Positions 26,958 through 35,833 of a stretch of 64,000 bases of DNA are shown here, in pieces. How positions within the stretch are numbered: position 1 is the stretch's first letter; the number at the start of each line of letters is the position of its first letter. The DNA lies in contig JBGFSY010000001.1 of NCBI GenBank assembly GCA_041277045.1, forward strand, positions 620,001-684,000. Reading direction: 5' to 3'. This DNA is from Reddybacter sp041277045 (GTDB lineage Bacteria; Pseudomonadota; Gammaproteobacteria; Pseudomonadales; Porticoccaceae). The notes under the pieces are model-generated. The model had not been told where the DNA came from and did no database searches. It saw only the letters and a program-made list of their open reading frames with translations. The position numbers were made by a program, and so were the translations under genes.

Positions 26958-27464
26958 ATGGACACAATCGATAAAGATGGGTTTCGCCCCAACGTAGGTA
27001 TTATTGTCGCTGACGGCAAGGGTCGCTTACTGTGGACCAAACGCCTCCGGCAAAATGCCTGGCAGTTCCCCCAGGGTGGTATCGACCCCGGCGAAAGCCC
27101 CCGCGATGCTATGTATCGTGAGCTGCACGAAGAGATCGGCCTCGAACAATCCGATGTCAAAATCCTCGCCAACACCCGTGGTTGGTTGCGTTACCGACTG
27201 CCCAAACGCTATATCCGTCAGGGCGAAACCATTACCTGTATCGGCCAAAAACAAAAATGGTTTTTGCTACTACTCAACAGCACCACCGACCACATTCGTT
27301 TTGACTGCGGTAAAAAGCCCGAGTTTGATGGCTGGCGCTGGGTTAACTACTGGTACCCCATCAGTCAGGTGGTCGACTTTAAGCGCGATGTTTACCGTCG
27401 AGCGTTGAAGGAGCTGGCACAAATTCACTGCGATTTAGAAAAAAAGCTCCAACCCCAGCGGTGA
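26958..27464 (+). CDS. rppH: RNA pyrophosphohydrolase
   Basis: A 168-residue Nudix enzyme that removes pyrophosphate from the 5' end of triphosphorylated mRNA, exposing it to RNase E. It starts with DKDGFRPNVGIIV. The Nudix box is GGIDPGESPRDAMYRELHEE (about 38-57), and QKWFLL and WYPISQVVDFKRDVY are the RppH-specific later motifs. It is followed by ptsP with a 7-base gap, the conserved rppH-ptsP pair. Confidence 0.97.
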   Translation: MDTIDKDGFRPNVGIIVADGKGRLLWTKRLRQNAWQFPQGGIDPGESPRDAMYRELHEEIGLEQSDVKILANTRGWLRYRLPKRYIRQGETITCIGQKQKWFLLLLNSTTDHIRFDCGKKPEFDGWRWVNYWYPISQVVDFKRDVYRRALKELAQIHCDLEKKLQPQR

Positions 27465-27471
27465 ACCTGAG

Positions 27472-29769
27472 ATGCTAAATTCACTGCGCAGCATTCTTCA
27501 GGAGGTTAATTCAGCCAGCGATTTTGGCGCCTTACTGGAGATTATTGTCAACCGTGTAAAAGCGGTGATGGGCACCGGCATTTGCTCGGTCTACCTGCTC
27601 GATGCCAGGCAAGACACCTATGTGCTGGCCGCCACCGCGGGTCTACAGCAAGCTGCGGTGGGCAAAATATCGATGTCCTCCGACCAAGGGCTGGTTGGAC
27701 TGGTGGCCCATAAGGCGGAGCCTCTCAATCTCGAGCACGCCGAGGCCCACCCCCGCTTTGCCTATTTCCCCGAAACCGGCGAAGAAAAATTTAGTGCCTT
27801 CCTCGGCTCACCCATTATTCACCACCGCACCGTGCTCGGCGTGCTGGTGGTACAGCAACAACAGCGGCGGCGCTTCGACGAGAGCGAAGAAGCCTTTCTG
27901 GTCACCATTGCCGCCCAACTAGCCGGTATTATTGCCCATGCCGAGGCCACGGGTGAACTAGCCCACGCCGTATCACCAGAGCTAGAACCCGATAACGCCT
28001 CCGGCGAAGCCAAGTATTCCGGTCTCGCCAGTGCCCCGGGCATTGGTATTGGCGTTGGCATCGTGGTCGCACCCGCTGCCGACCTCAGTGCCGTGCCCAA
28101 GCGCCGCACCGACGATATCGACGGCGAGCTAGGGCAATTTCGTGATGCCCTCGACAGCACTATTAAAGATCTAAAAACGGTACACCAGGACCTGGCCGAC
28201 AAATTAAACCCCGAAGAAATCGCCCTCTTCGATGTTTACGTCAGCATGCTCGATGACAACTCACTGGGCGGCGAAGTCAGTGAGCGCATCAAAACTGGGC
28301 TCTCCGCTCAATACGCCTGGAGCCGGGTGATCCTCGAACATATCCGCACTTTTAACGCCATGGAAAACCCCTACCTGCGCGAGCGCGCCACCGATGTGCG
28401 CGATCTCGGTCGCCGGGTACTGGGCTATCTGCAACAACAACAGCAAGAAGAAAAGCACTACCCAAAAAATACGATTTTAATTGGCGAAGAACTGGCCGCA
28501 CCCAACCTCGCCGATGTGCCTTTTGAAAATATTCGCGCCATGGTTTCGGCCAAGGGCTCGTATAATTCTCACATGGCCATTCTCGGACGAGCCATGGGCA
28601 TACCCACGATTATGGGTGCCATCGACCTGCCCTGGAGCGAACTTGAAGGCTGCGAGCTTATCGTTGATGCCCATCAGGGCGTGGTGATTAATTCGCCCAC
28701 CGACCAGCACCGGGAGGCCTACGAAAAGCTCTACGCAGAGGAAAAAATCTTCGCCGCCGATCTGGAGGCAACGAAGGACGAGCCCAGTATCACCCTCGAC
28801 GGCCGGCCCATCTCTCTATGGGTCAACACCGGACTGCGTATCGACTCTATGTTGTCTCTCGACCGAGGTGCCGAGGGCGTTGGCCTGTACCGCACCGAAA
28901 TACCCTTTTTTATGCACGAGCGCTTCCCCTCCGAGGAGGAGCAACGCCAGCTCTATCGTGAACAATTGGATATGTTCAGCCCCCACCCAGTGACCATGCG
29001 CACCCTCGATATTGGTGGCGACAAGGCCTTGCCCTATTTCCCCATTGAGGAGGAAAACCCTTTTCTCGGCTGGCGCGGCATCCGCGTTACCCTCGACCAC
29101 CCGGAAATTTTCCTGGTGCAACTGCGCGCCATGATGCGCGCCAGTATTGGCCTCAATAATCTGCGTATTTTATTGCCGATGATTTCCAATACCGAGGAGC
29201 TCGACAGCGCCCTGGTGCTGATCAAGCGGGTCTACCACGAGCTAACCCTTGAAGAGGGTTACCGTTTCGAGATGCCCGCCATTGGCGCCATGATTGAGGT
29301 GCCTGCGGCGGTGTACCAAATTGGTGAAATCGCCAAGCGGGTCGATTTTATTTCCGTTGGCACCAACGACCTGACCCAATACCTGCTTGCCGTCGACCGC
29401 AACAACCCTCGGGTCGCCGAGCTCTACCACAGCTTTCACCCCAGCCTGCTCAAGGCTTTACGCATTATTCTCGACGACGCCAAAAAATATCACTGCCCGG
29501 TCAGTGTCTGCGGGGAGCTCGCCGGCGAGCCTCTGGGCGCCATTTTACTGGTCGGTATGGGCTATGAATTCCTGTCGATGAGTTCTGCCAATTTACTGCG
29601 TGTGAAAGCCATCTTGCGACAGTTAAAGCAGAGTGAGATGAGTCACTTCGCCGAACAGGCTTGCCTGTTGACCGACAGCTTTGCCATTGAGAACTATTTA
29701 AAAGAGGCCCTTGATCGGCCAGAAATTGCTCGACTAATACGACCGGCGACTAGCCCCAGCCTGAATTAA
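27472..29769 (+). CDS. ptsP: phosphoenolpyruvate-protein phosphotransferase PtsP (EI-Ntr)
   Basis: 765 residues. An N-terminal GAF domain (about 5-165) is followed by the enzyme I fold. The phospho-His swivel domain has the acceptor His in GSYNSHMAILGRAMGIP, and the PEP-binding barrel has RTEIPFFM, LDIGGDK, and a Cys in SVCGELAGEPLG. It starts the nitrogen phosphotransferase relay (PtsP, NPr, EIIA-Ntr), which links nitrogen status (GAF senses glutamine or 2-oxoglutarate) to transporter and metabolic control. No other Pts-Ntr gene is in the window. Confidence 0.96.
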   Translation: MLNSLRSILQEVNSASDFGALLEIIVNRVKAVMGTGICSVYLLDARQDTYVLAATAGLQQAAVGKISMSSDQGLVGLVAHKAEPLNLEHAEAHPRFAYFPETGEEKFSAFLGSPIIHHRTVLGVLVVQQQQRRRFDESEEAFLVTIAAQLAGIIAHAEATGELAHAVSPELEPDNASGEAKYSGLASAPGIGIGVGIVVAPAADLSAVPKRRTDDIDGELGQFRDALDSTIKDLKTVHQDLADKLNPEEIALFDVYVSMLDDNSLGGEVSERIKTGLSAQYAWSRVILEHIRTFNAMENPYLRERATDVRDLGRRVLGYLQQQQQEEKHYPKNTILIGEELAAPNLADVPFENIRAMVSAKGSYNSHMAILGRAMGIPTIMGAIDLPWSELEGCELIVDAHQGVVINSPTDQHREAYEKLYAEEKIFAADLEATKDEPSITLDGRPISLWVNTGLRIDSMLSLDRGAEGVGLYRTEIPFFMHERFPSEEEQRQLYREQLDMFSPHPVTMRTLDIGGDKALPYFPIEEENPFLGWRGIRVTLDHPEIFLVQLRAMMRASIGLNNLRILLPMISNTEELDSALVLIKRVYHELTLEEGYRFEMPAIGAMIEVPAAVYQIGEIAKRVDFISVGTNDLTQYLLAVDRNNPRVAELYHSFHPSLLKALRIILDDAKKYHCPVSVCGELAGEPLGAILLVGMGYEFLSMSSANLLRVKAILRQLKQSEMSHFAEQACLLTDSFAIENYLKEALDRPEIARLIRPATSPSLN

Positions 29770-29796
29770 AATACTGATTGCGAAGGTAAGGGGCCG

Positions 29797-30555
29797 CTAG
29801 CCGACGCTAAACCGATACTGGCGCAACATGCCCTGCGGCTTACCCTGAACAAAATTTTGCTCGGCAAATTCAATCTCACCTTTATTATCGATCAGCAGTA
29901 CAGTGGTACAACGCGTGCCATAGCTGAGGCCGACAATAAACGGCGACGACAGGCTGCGCTCCATTTCGATGCCCAAACCCGTTTCGGGCAAGAGGTGGTC
30001 GGGAAAAGTTTTTCGAGAACCCAGCACAGCCAGCAAGGCTTCACTGTCCAGCTCATCATCCTCAATGGCAAGACTGAGCCGCGCCCGCGCTAACTCAGAT
30101 TTTGGCCAGGGAGTATCGAGTGAATCATTACTCAAGGTAAAAATGCCCGGGTTCAAATGCTGAGTGCGGCCCCGCGCATTGGTGCAAAATAGCAATTCAT
30201 CAACCGAGCCACCGAGTAAGTTAAAGCCACTGTACAGCTCACCCTCCTCTAGCACCTCATCGAAGTAACCCTCACTGCTACCTTCGTAAAGTAGAAAGCC
30301 GGTGGGCAGTCCACCCCGAGATTTATCGGCGTAGTAACCGCCACCCCGGGTATTGGTCACCGTCGCCCAGTTGCCACTACGGTCGACACCAAACCAGGTG
30401 CCACCGGCGTCAAGATCGCGCCCGGCGAGAATACTCGGGCTATCGGCCCAAAATTCGGCGGGCTGGGTCGGACGATCATAAAACTCGTCTCGATTGGCCA
30501 CCACAATTAGCGGGTAGCGGGGGTGCTGTTGAAAGGCGAGGGTGACGAGACACAT
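29797..30555 (-). CDS. NRDE/TANGO2-family protein
   Basis: A 252-residue protein with the family's defining N-terminus MCLVTLAFQQHPRYPLIVVA followed directly by the NRDE motif (about residues 21-24), with Cys2 as a possible N-terminal nucleophile. Later come GGTWFGVDRSGNWATVTN, the Ntn-hydrolase-like core. TANGO2 homologues occur from bacteria to man. A role in heme handling or lipid homeostasis has been proposed for some, but a reaction is not settled. It lies convergent to ptsP and 42 bases downstream of the rRNA methyltransferase stop, so it is probably co-transcribed with it. Confidence 0.9.
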   Translation of the reverse strand: MCLVTLAFQQHPRYPLIVVANRDEFYDRPTQPAEFWADSPSILAGRDLDAGGTWFGVDRSGNWATVTNTRGGGYYADKSRGGLPTGFLLYEGSSEGYFDEVLEEGELYSGFNLLGGSVDELLFCTNARGRTQHLNPGIFTLSNDSLDTPWPKSELARARLSLAIEDDELDSEALLAVLGSRKTFPDHLLPETGLGIEMERSLSSPFIVGLSYGTRCTTVLLIDNKGEIEFAEQNFVQGKPQGMLRQYRFSVG

Positions 30556-30597
30556 AGGCTATACGGCGTAATTCCTTAAGCGAGCATCTGGGCTAAC

Positions 30598-31788
30598 TCA
30601 ACCCAGATCCCGCGCAAAAATAGCTTTCAGATAGGACGTTTCTGCAATGGAGGGGTGAATGGGGTGATCCGGCCCCTGTCCCAATGAAGCGAGTATTTGC
30701 AGGCGACGGCTGCGTGTACCACCGGCACTGCGCACAATTTTTTGTAAACCCTCGGTCGGCAAATGCATGGAACACGATGCCGATACCAGTAGGCCACCCG
30801 GCGCTAGCAGCTTCAGCGCCAACTCATTAATTTGGTGATAGGCCTTTTCACCCTGTTTTTGATCTTTCTTGCGCTTAATAAAAGCCGGCGGGTCGAGCAC
30901 AATAATGTCAAAATGGCGCTGCTCTTTTTGCAGGGCCTTCATGACGTCGGCCGCCTTGCCCTGCAAGCTGCTGACCCGCTCACCCGCATCGTTCAGTTGC
31001 GCATTGTGCTGCACCAGATCGAGCGCCGTGGCCGAGGAATCGACACACACCACCGACGATGCGCCTGCTACGGCAGCCTGCACACCCCAACCACCGGCGT
31101 AACTAAACACGTCGAGGACACTTTTAGCGGCACAGAAACGCTGCATAAAAGCGCGGTTTTCCCGATGGTCGTAAAACCAGCCGGTCTTTTGGCCATCAAC
31201 CAGCGGCGCTACAAAACGGCAGCCGTTTTCGACCAGTTCAACCTGTTCGGGCACGTCACCAAAGAGCACGCTTTGTTCTTCGGGCAATTGTTCGGCAACA
31301 CGAAATGCACCCTTGTTTTTACTGATAATACCCTTCGGTTTGAGTACCTCACGCAGGGCTTCAAGCACCATCGGCATGCGGCAGTCCATCCCTGCCGTGG
31401 TGGTTTGCAGGGCTAAATAATCGCCGTAGCGGTCGACAATCAGTCCCGGTAATAAATCGGCTTCGCCATAAGCGAGGCGATAGCAGTGCTCGGGATAGAG
31501 CTGTTCGCGCAGAGTTAAAGCGGTTTTAAGGCGGTCGACCAGCAGGCTGGCATCGAGCTCTCTCTTGGCCTGACGACTGTAGAGCCGGGCGCAAATCAAG
31601 CTGGTGGGATTCACCGTTGCTGCACCGAGGGGTTTGCCGCGAGCATCTTCCACCACCACCGTACTACCGGGCACCATGCCTTTTAGCGGGGTTGCAGCAA
31701 TATCGACCTCGTTGCTATAGATCCATAAATGGCCACCACGCAGGCGGCGATCAGTTCCTTTTTTGAGGCGTAGTACGGCATCAGGCAT
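30598..31788 (-). CDS. rlmI: 23S rRNA (cytosine-C5) methyltransferase, RlmI-like
   Basis: A 396-residue class I rRNA methyltransferase. An N-terminal PUA domain (about 1-75) is followed by an EEHEE-like linker, then the SAM domain with VLDVFSYAGGWGVQAA (motif I), VCVDSS, and the catalytic-site motif VLDPPAF followed by KRKKD. ASCSMHL near the end may supply the Cys. E. coli RlmI makes m5C1962. Members of this group differ in target, so the symbol is by family. It is followed by the NRDE gene. Confidence 0.88.
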   Translation of the reverse strand: MPDAVLRLKKGTDRRLRGGHLWIYSNEVDIAATPLKGMVPGSTVVVEDARGKPLGAATVNPTSLICARLYSRQAKRELDASLLVDRLKTALTLREQLYPEHCYRLAYGEADLLPGLIVDRYGDYLALQTTTAGMDCRMPMVLEALREVLKPKGIISKNKGAFRVAEQLPEEQSVLFGDVPEQVELVENGCRFVAPLVDGQKTGWFYDHRENRAFMQRFCAAKSVLDVFSYAGGWGVQAAVAGASSVVCVDSSATALDLVQHNAQLNDAGERVSSLQGKAADVMKALQKEQRHFDIIVLDPPAFIKRKKDQKQGEKAYHQINELALKLLAPGGLLVSASCSMHLPTEGLQKIVRSAGGTRSRRLQILASLGQGPDHPIHPSIAETSYLKAIFARDLG

Positions 31789-31810
31789 ATCGGTTTAACT
31801 CGTTGAATGT

Positions 31811-31830
31811 AAAACGGGGTGGCCGCACCC
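31811..31830 (-). terminator. short hairpin after gcvH
   Basis: On the minus strand GGGTG-CGGC-CACCC is followed by CGTTTT, 38 bases after the gcvH stop and before the RlmI-like start. A five-base stem with a short T run is a weak intrinsic terminator candidate. Confidence 0.35.
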
Positions 31831-31867
31831 GGTGAAAGGCTGCGGGGTTTTCGTCGGTGGAAAGGGG

Positions 31868-32257
31868 CTATCCCTCTTCAACGCTCTCGATGTACTCATC
31901 GGCACTGAGTAAATGCTTCAGCTCAGAAGGGTCGGACATTTTCAGTTTAAAGAACCAGCCATCGCCATAGGGAGAGTCGTTGATGGTTTCGGGTGCGTCT
32001 TCCAGGTCTTCATTAATGGCAATCACTTCACCCGACACCGGCGCAAAAATATCGGAGGCTGCTTTCACCGACTCAACGGCGCCCGCTTCGTCGGCGGCCG
32101 ATATTTTGTCCCCTACTTCTGGCAATTCAATATAAACCACATCGCCAAGGCTTTCCTGAGCGTAGTCGGTAATACCCACGCTGACCACACCGTCGCCCTC
32201 ATCGAGGGTCCACTCGTGAGTTAGGGCATATTTCAGTTCTTTGGGTGTGTCACTCAT
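31868..32257 (-). CDS. gcvH: glycine cleavage system H protein
   Basis: A 129-residue lipoyl carrier that shuttles the aminomethyl group between the P, T and L proteins. The lipoylated Lys is K65 in AVESVKAASD, preceded by GVVSVGITDYAQESLGDVV. It directly follows gcvT (48-base gap). The glycine decarboxylase gene gcvP is not in the window, so the cleavage complex must be completed from elsewhere. Confidence 0.97.
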   Translation of the reverse strand: MSDTPKELKYALTHEWTLDEGDGVVSVGITDYAQESLGDVVYIELPEVGDKISAADEAGAVESVKAASDIFAPVSGEVIAINEDLEDAPETINDSPYGDGWFFKLKMSDPSELKHLLSADEYIESVEEG

Positions 32258-32305
32258 TACCTTTCTCCACTAACAAGAATTATCAATTTACTGGGTTTAC
32301 TGCGC

Positions 32306-33424
32306 TCAAGGCTGCTCAACATAGGGCGCGAATATTGGCTGGCCGTGGCGGACAAAACCGGGCTCAATCAGTCTCACAGTCTCGCGCTTTTTGCGCATCG
32401 CCACCTCGGCCCACTCACCCGCTTGCACGGGCACTCGAGCCAGCGCGATAGAATACCCCAGTGTCGGAGAAAAGCTACCACTGGTGATCACCCCCAACTG
32501 CTCACAGCCTTCGATATAAACGGCCTGGCCATCGCGCAGCACACCGCGTTGAGTTAATAATACGCCGACCAGTTTGTCTTGCGGGCCCGCATCACGGGCA
32601 GCCAGCACGGCGCTACGGCCGACAAAATCTCGCTTAGAATCTGCCCAGGTAATTGTCCACGCCATGTTCGCCTGCAAGGGTGAAATGCTCTCATCCATTT
32701 CGTGGCCGTAGAGATTAAGGCCCGCCTCTAAACGCAAGGTATCGCGAGCAGCCAGCCCCGCCGGCGACACACCGGCATCGTGTAATTGCCACCAAAAGGC
32801 CTCGGCCTCACTGCTGGGTAGGATAATTTCCAGCCCATCCTCGCCGGTGTAGCCGGTGCGAGCGTACTGCCAACTATCATCTGCCTGGGCAAAAACACTA
32901 TTGAAGGTTTTGAGTGCGCTTATTTTTTCGCCAATACTTTGCCCGACGACGGTACGGGCCCGTGCTATTGCCTGCGGCCCCTGCACGGCAATAATGGCTA
33001 GATCATCTCGCTGCTGAAGAGTCACCTGAAAACCCTGGGCGTATTCGTTCATCCAGGCGAGGTCTTTGTCACCGGTTGCACAGTTGAGCACCAGACGAAA
33101 GCCCCTGGGTAAGGCATAGACAATTAAATCATCGACCACACCACCGCGATCATTGAGCATAGCGCTGTACAGGCCTTGACCCGGCTCGATAATTTTTGCC
33201 ACATCGTTGGCGAGTAAATAACGCAGATAAGCGCGCACATCACTGCCGTCAATATCGACCACGGTCATATGACTGACATCAAACATGCCACAGTCACGGC
33301 GTACACAATGGTGTTCTTTAATTTGCGAGCCATAGTGCAGTGGCATATCCCAGCCACTAAAGTCGACAAACTTGGCGCCCATTTTTTCGTGGGCGGTATA
33401 TAAACAGCTGCGGGAATTCATCAA
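32306..33424 (-). CDS. gcvT: glycine cleavage system T protein (aminomethyltransferase)
   Basis: 372 residues. It releases ammonia from the H-protein-bound aminomethyl group and forms methylene-tetrahydrofolate. Typical features are FVDFSGWDMPLHYGSQIKEH at the N-terminus, FDVSHMTV, the folate-site residues in ARTGYTGEDGLEI, and the GLAARDTLRLEAGLNLYGHE motif with the catalytic Asp. It heads a gcvT-gcvH operon. I looked for a glycine riboswitch in the 134-base upstream region and found none. Confidence 0.97.
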   Translation of the reverse strand: MMNSRSCLYTAHEKMGAKFVDFSGWDMPLHYGSQIKEHHCVRRDCGMFDVSHMTVVDIDGSDVRAYLRYLLANDVAKIIEPGQGLYSAMLNDRGGVVDDLIVYALPRGFRLVLNCATGDKDLAWMNEYAQGFQVTLQQRDDLAIIAVQGPQAIARARTVVGQSIGEKISALKTFNSVFAQADDSWQYARTGYTGEDGLEIILPSSEAEAFWWQLHDAGVSPAGLAARDTLRLEAGLNLYGHEMDESISPLQANMAWTITWADSKRDFVGRSAVLAARDAGPQDKLVGVLLTQRGVLRDGQAVYIEGCEQLGVITSGSFSPTLGYSIALARVPVQAGEWAEVAMRKKRETVRLIEPGFVRHGQPIFAPYVEQP

Positions 33425-33558
33425 TAAAGGCTCGCTATGTTGACTTGCCAGTGGCTTGATTAGGGCTTAAAAGCACCGTTCAATTTACACTGCCGTTCGT
33501 CAACAGTTTCGATTATTATTAAGTCATACCTATAAATATAGCGTGACAAGGCCCAATT

Positions 33559-34479
33559 ATGGCATTACTACCCGACAAAACCGCTTCATCAGAGCACCGA
33601 CAGAGTAAGCAGGTGCCACCCCCTGCCGTTAAAAACAGCCGCACGTTCAATGTTCACACCAAGGGCCTAAAAAGCTCATTAATGAGCGATTTTTACTACC
33701 GAGTCATGCTCGCCACCTGGCCGCAGTTTTTTGTCGGCGCGATTCTCGTTTATCTCTGTATCAACGCCGGCTTCGCCATGATCTACTTTCTGGGCGGCGA
33801 CATGATCCTCAATGCCCGAGCCGACTCCTTTGTCGACGCCTATATTTTTAGCTTTCAAACCAGTACCACCATTGGCTACGGGTATTTACTCCCCAAAAAC
33901 GGTCTCACCCATGCCATTGTTATGGTCGATGTTTTCTCCGGTTTATTATTTGTCGCGGTGCTAACCGGGCTGGTTTTCGCACGCTTCGCCAAGCCTCGCG
34001 CTCGGGTGTTATTTAGCCAACAAGTCCTCATCACTCAACACCGCGGCCAGACAGCCCTGCTAGTGCGTCTAGCCAACGGCCGCAAACACTCCTCCATCGT
34101 CAACTGCAACGTTAGTGCCGTACTGATGATGGAAGACCGCGACCCCGAAAGCATGTTCGAGAGGCACTTTATCGACATGCACCTGCAGCGAAACAACGTA
34201 CCAATCTTTGCCCTGACCTGGACATTAGTACACACCATTGATGAACAAAGCCCGCTCTACGGCCTCGATGAGGCCGCCATTGAAAGCTACGGCACGATTT
34301 TAATTATCACCCTCGACGGCATTGAAGATATTTTTGCCCAGACGGTGCACACGAATTACATTTACGAAGCCAAACACTTTATTTTTAATAAACGCTTCGC
34401 CAATATTCTCACCCGGCATAAAGACGGTAATCGCATGATTGATTACACGCGGTTTCATGATGTGGAGGAGTGTGATTAG
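33559..34479 (+). CDS. KirBac-type inward-rectifier potassium channel
   Basis: 306 residues. A slide-helix region is followed by TM1 (about 55-78), the pore helix with selectivity filter TTIGYGYL (about 103-110) and TM2 (about 118-142). The cytoplasmic IRK beta-sandwich occupies the C-terminal half (RHFIDMHLQRNNVPIF, LTWTLVHTIDEQSPL). This layout is specific to the Kir family. It conducts K+ across the inner membrane, gated in known members by lipids or ligands. The gene is divergent from gcvT with its own TATAAATAT box about 25 bases upstream. Confidence 0.93.
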   Translation: MALLPDKTASSEHRQSKQVPPPAVKNSRTFNVHTKGLKSSLMSDFYYRVMLATWPQFFVGAILVYLCINAGFAMIYFLGGDMILNARADSFVDAYIFSFQTSTTIGYGYLLPKNGLTHAIVMVDVFSGLLFVAVLTGLVFARFAKPRARVLFSQQVLITQHRGQTALLVRLANGRKHSSIVNCNVSAVLMMEDRDPESMFERHFIDMHLQRNNVPIFALTWTLVHTIDEQSPLYGLDEAAIESYGTILIITLDGIEDIFAQTVHTNYIYEAKHFIFNKRFANILTRHKDGNRMIDYTRFHDVEECD

Positions 34480-34516
34480 GTCGCTCTAATTCCTTATCGC
34501 TACCCATTCCATCAGA

Positions 34517-35833
34517 TTAATCCAATCTCATAGCCTGACGAATAAGGCTATTCTTTAAGGACGGCAAACGATCTAATCCGCTCATGCCGATATTGCGCAG
34601 CAGTCGCACAGGTAGCTCTTCACGTTCAAACAAGCGCTTAAAGCCTTCCATGGTTGCCATCATCGCCAGGTTATCTGGCTTGCGGCGGCGCTGGTAGCGC
34701 TTCAGTGTTTGCAGCCCACCGAGGCCGCTGCTTTGCTCAAGTGCTCGCGCCAGTTCTTCGGCCAATACTCTCGCATCGCTAAAGCCGAGATTGACGCCCT
34801 GCCCCGCCAGCGGGTGAATGGTGTGGGCGGCATCGCCGATAAGGGCTATTCCCGGCTGCACATAATCCACCCCGTGGCGCTGAGTTAGTGGAAACTGCAG
34901 GCGCTCAGAAACTGATTCAATCGTGCCCAGTGCGCCTTCACTGGTGATTGTCAGCTCACGGCAAAATTCTGCTTTATCGAGAGCCATCAAGCGCTCTGCT
35001 TGCTCGGGCATCTGCGACCAGACGATGGAGACATAGTTGTTTTCACCGGGGCTTTCTTCTGCCGAGGCACGCAGGGGTAAAAAGGCCAACGGGCCACTGG
35101 GTGTAAACCATTGCCGGGCGGTAGAACCGTGGGCTTTCTCGGTTTTCAGGGTGGCGGTGATGGCGATATGTTCATAGCCCCAGGTGCGCAATTCAAAACC
35201 CATTTGCTCTCTTATTGGGGAATTTGCGCCATCGGCGGCAACCACCAGCGAACTTGTTAGCTGCTCACCACTCAGCAAATTGACGGTGATAGTTTCACCA
35301 TCCCGACGCAATGATTCAACAGGTGCCGGACCGCACAGGTCAATATTGTCTTGCTCGGCAATGGCCCTCAACAAGCTCGCGCGCAGCAGGCTATTTTCAA
35401 CAATGTGGCCGAGATTAGCCCGCTGTACTTCGGCGGCATCGAATTCGATACAACCAGTGCCTTCGCCATCCCTCACCTGCATACGGCTATAGGGACAAGC
35501 TCTCGCCTCACAACTTTGCCAAACATCTAGGGCATCAAGCCACTGGCGGGAGCCTTCGGTTAACGCCACCACCTGGGGGTCAAAGGTCGTTGCAGAGGGG
35601 CTTACTGGCGAGGGAATAGGGCGTGCTTCGAGCAGGGCAATTTTGCCGAGCTCATGCTTACTGTTGTCACTGGCGTTGTCGGCAAAAATACGTGCCATAC
35701 GCAGGGCAAAGGCCGCGCCGACAAGACCTGCACCGACGACGATAATATCGTAGTGCTGTGGGCTTGCGGCTTCTGTCTTCGGATCGTCTTTCACTTTGCT
35801 CACGTCTTTATCGCTCACCTTACTATTACTCAC
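34517..35833 (-). CDS. ubiI: UbiI/VisC-like ubiquinone-biosynthesis FAD monooxygenase
   Basis: 438 residues of the UbiH/UbiF/UbiI/Coq6 family. It has a GxGxxG FAD motif (VVGAGLVGAAFALRMAR, about 32-48), the second motif around ADGANS, and LIGDAAHTIHPLAGQGVNLG. UbiI hydroxylates ring carbon C5 in ubiquinone synthesis. It overlaps the ubiH start region by eight bases, as in the conserved pepP-ubiH-ubiI order. The N-terminus has an extra ~25-residue charged stretch. Choosing ubiI over ubiF rests on gene order. Confidence 0.88.
   Translation of the reverse strand: MSNSKVSDKDVSKVKDDPKTEAASPQHYDIIVVGAGLVGAAFALRMARIFADNASDNSKHELGKIALLEARPIPSPVSPSATTFDPQVVALTEGSRQWLDALDVWQSCEARACPYSRMQVRDGEGTGCIEFDAAEVQRANLGHIVENSLLRASLLRAIAEQDNIDLCGPAPVESLRRDGETITVNLLSGEQLTSSLVVAADGANSPIREQMGFELRTWGYEHIAITATLKTEKAHGSTARQWFTPSGPLAFLPLRASAEESPGENNYVSIVWSQMPEQAERLMALDKAEFCRELTITSEGALGTIESVSERLQFPLTQRHGVDYVQPGIALIGDAAHTIHPLAGQGVNLGFSDARVLAEELARALEQSSGLGGLQTLKRYQRRRKPDNLAMMATMEGFKRLFEREELPVRLLRNIGMSGLDRLPSLKNSLIRQAMRLD

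Noticed and set aside
33425..33558. Possible glycine riboswitch before gcvT
   Set aside because: The 134-base region is too short for the tandem aptamer and lacks its conserved core motifs.
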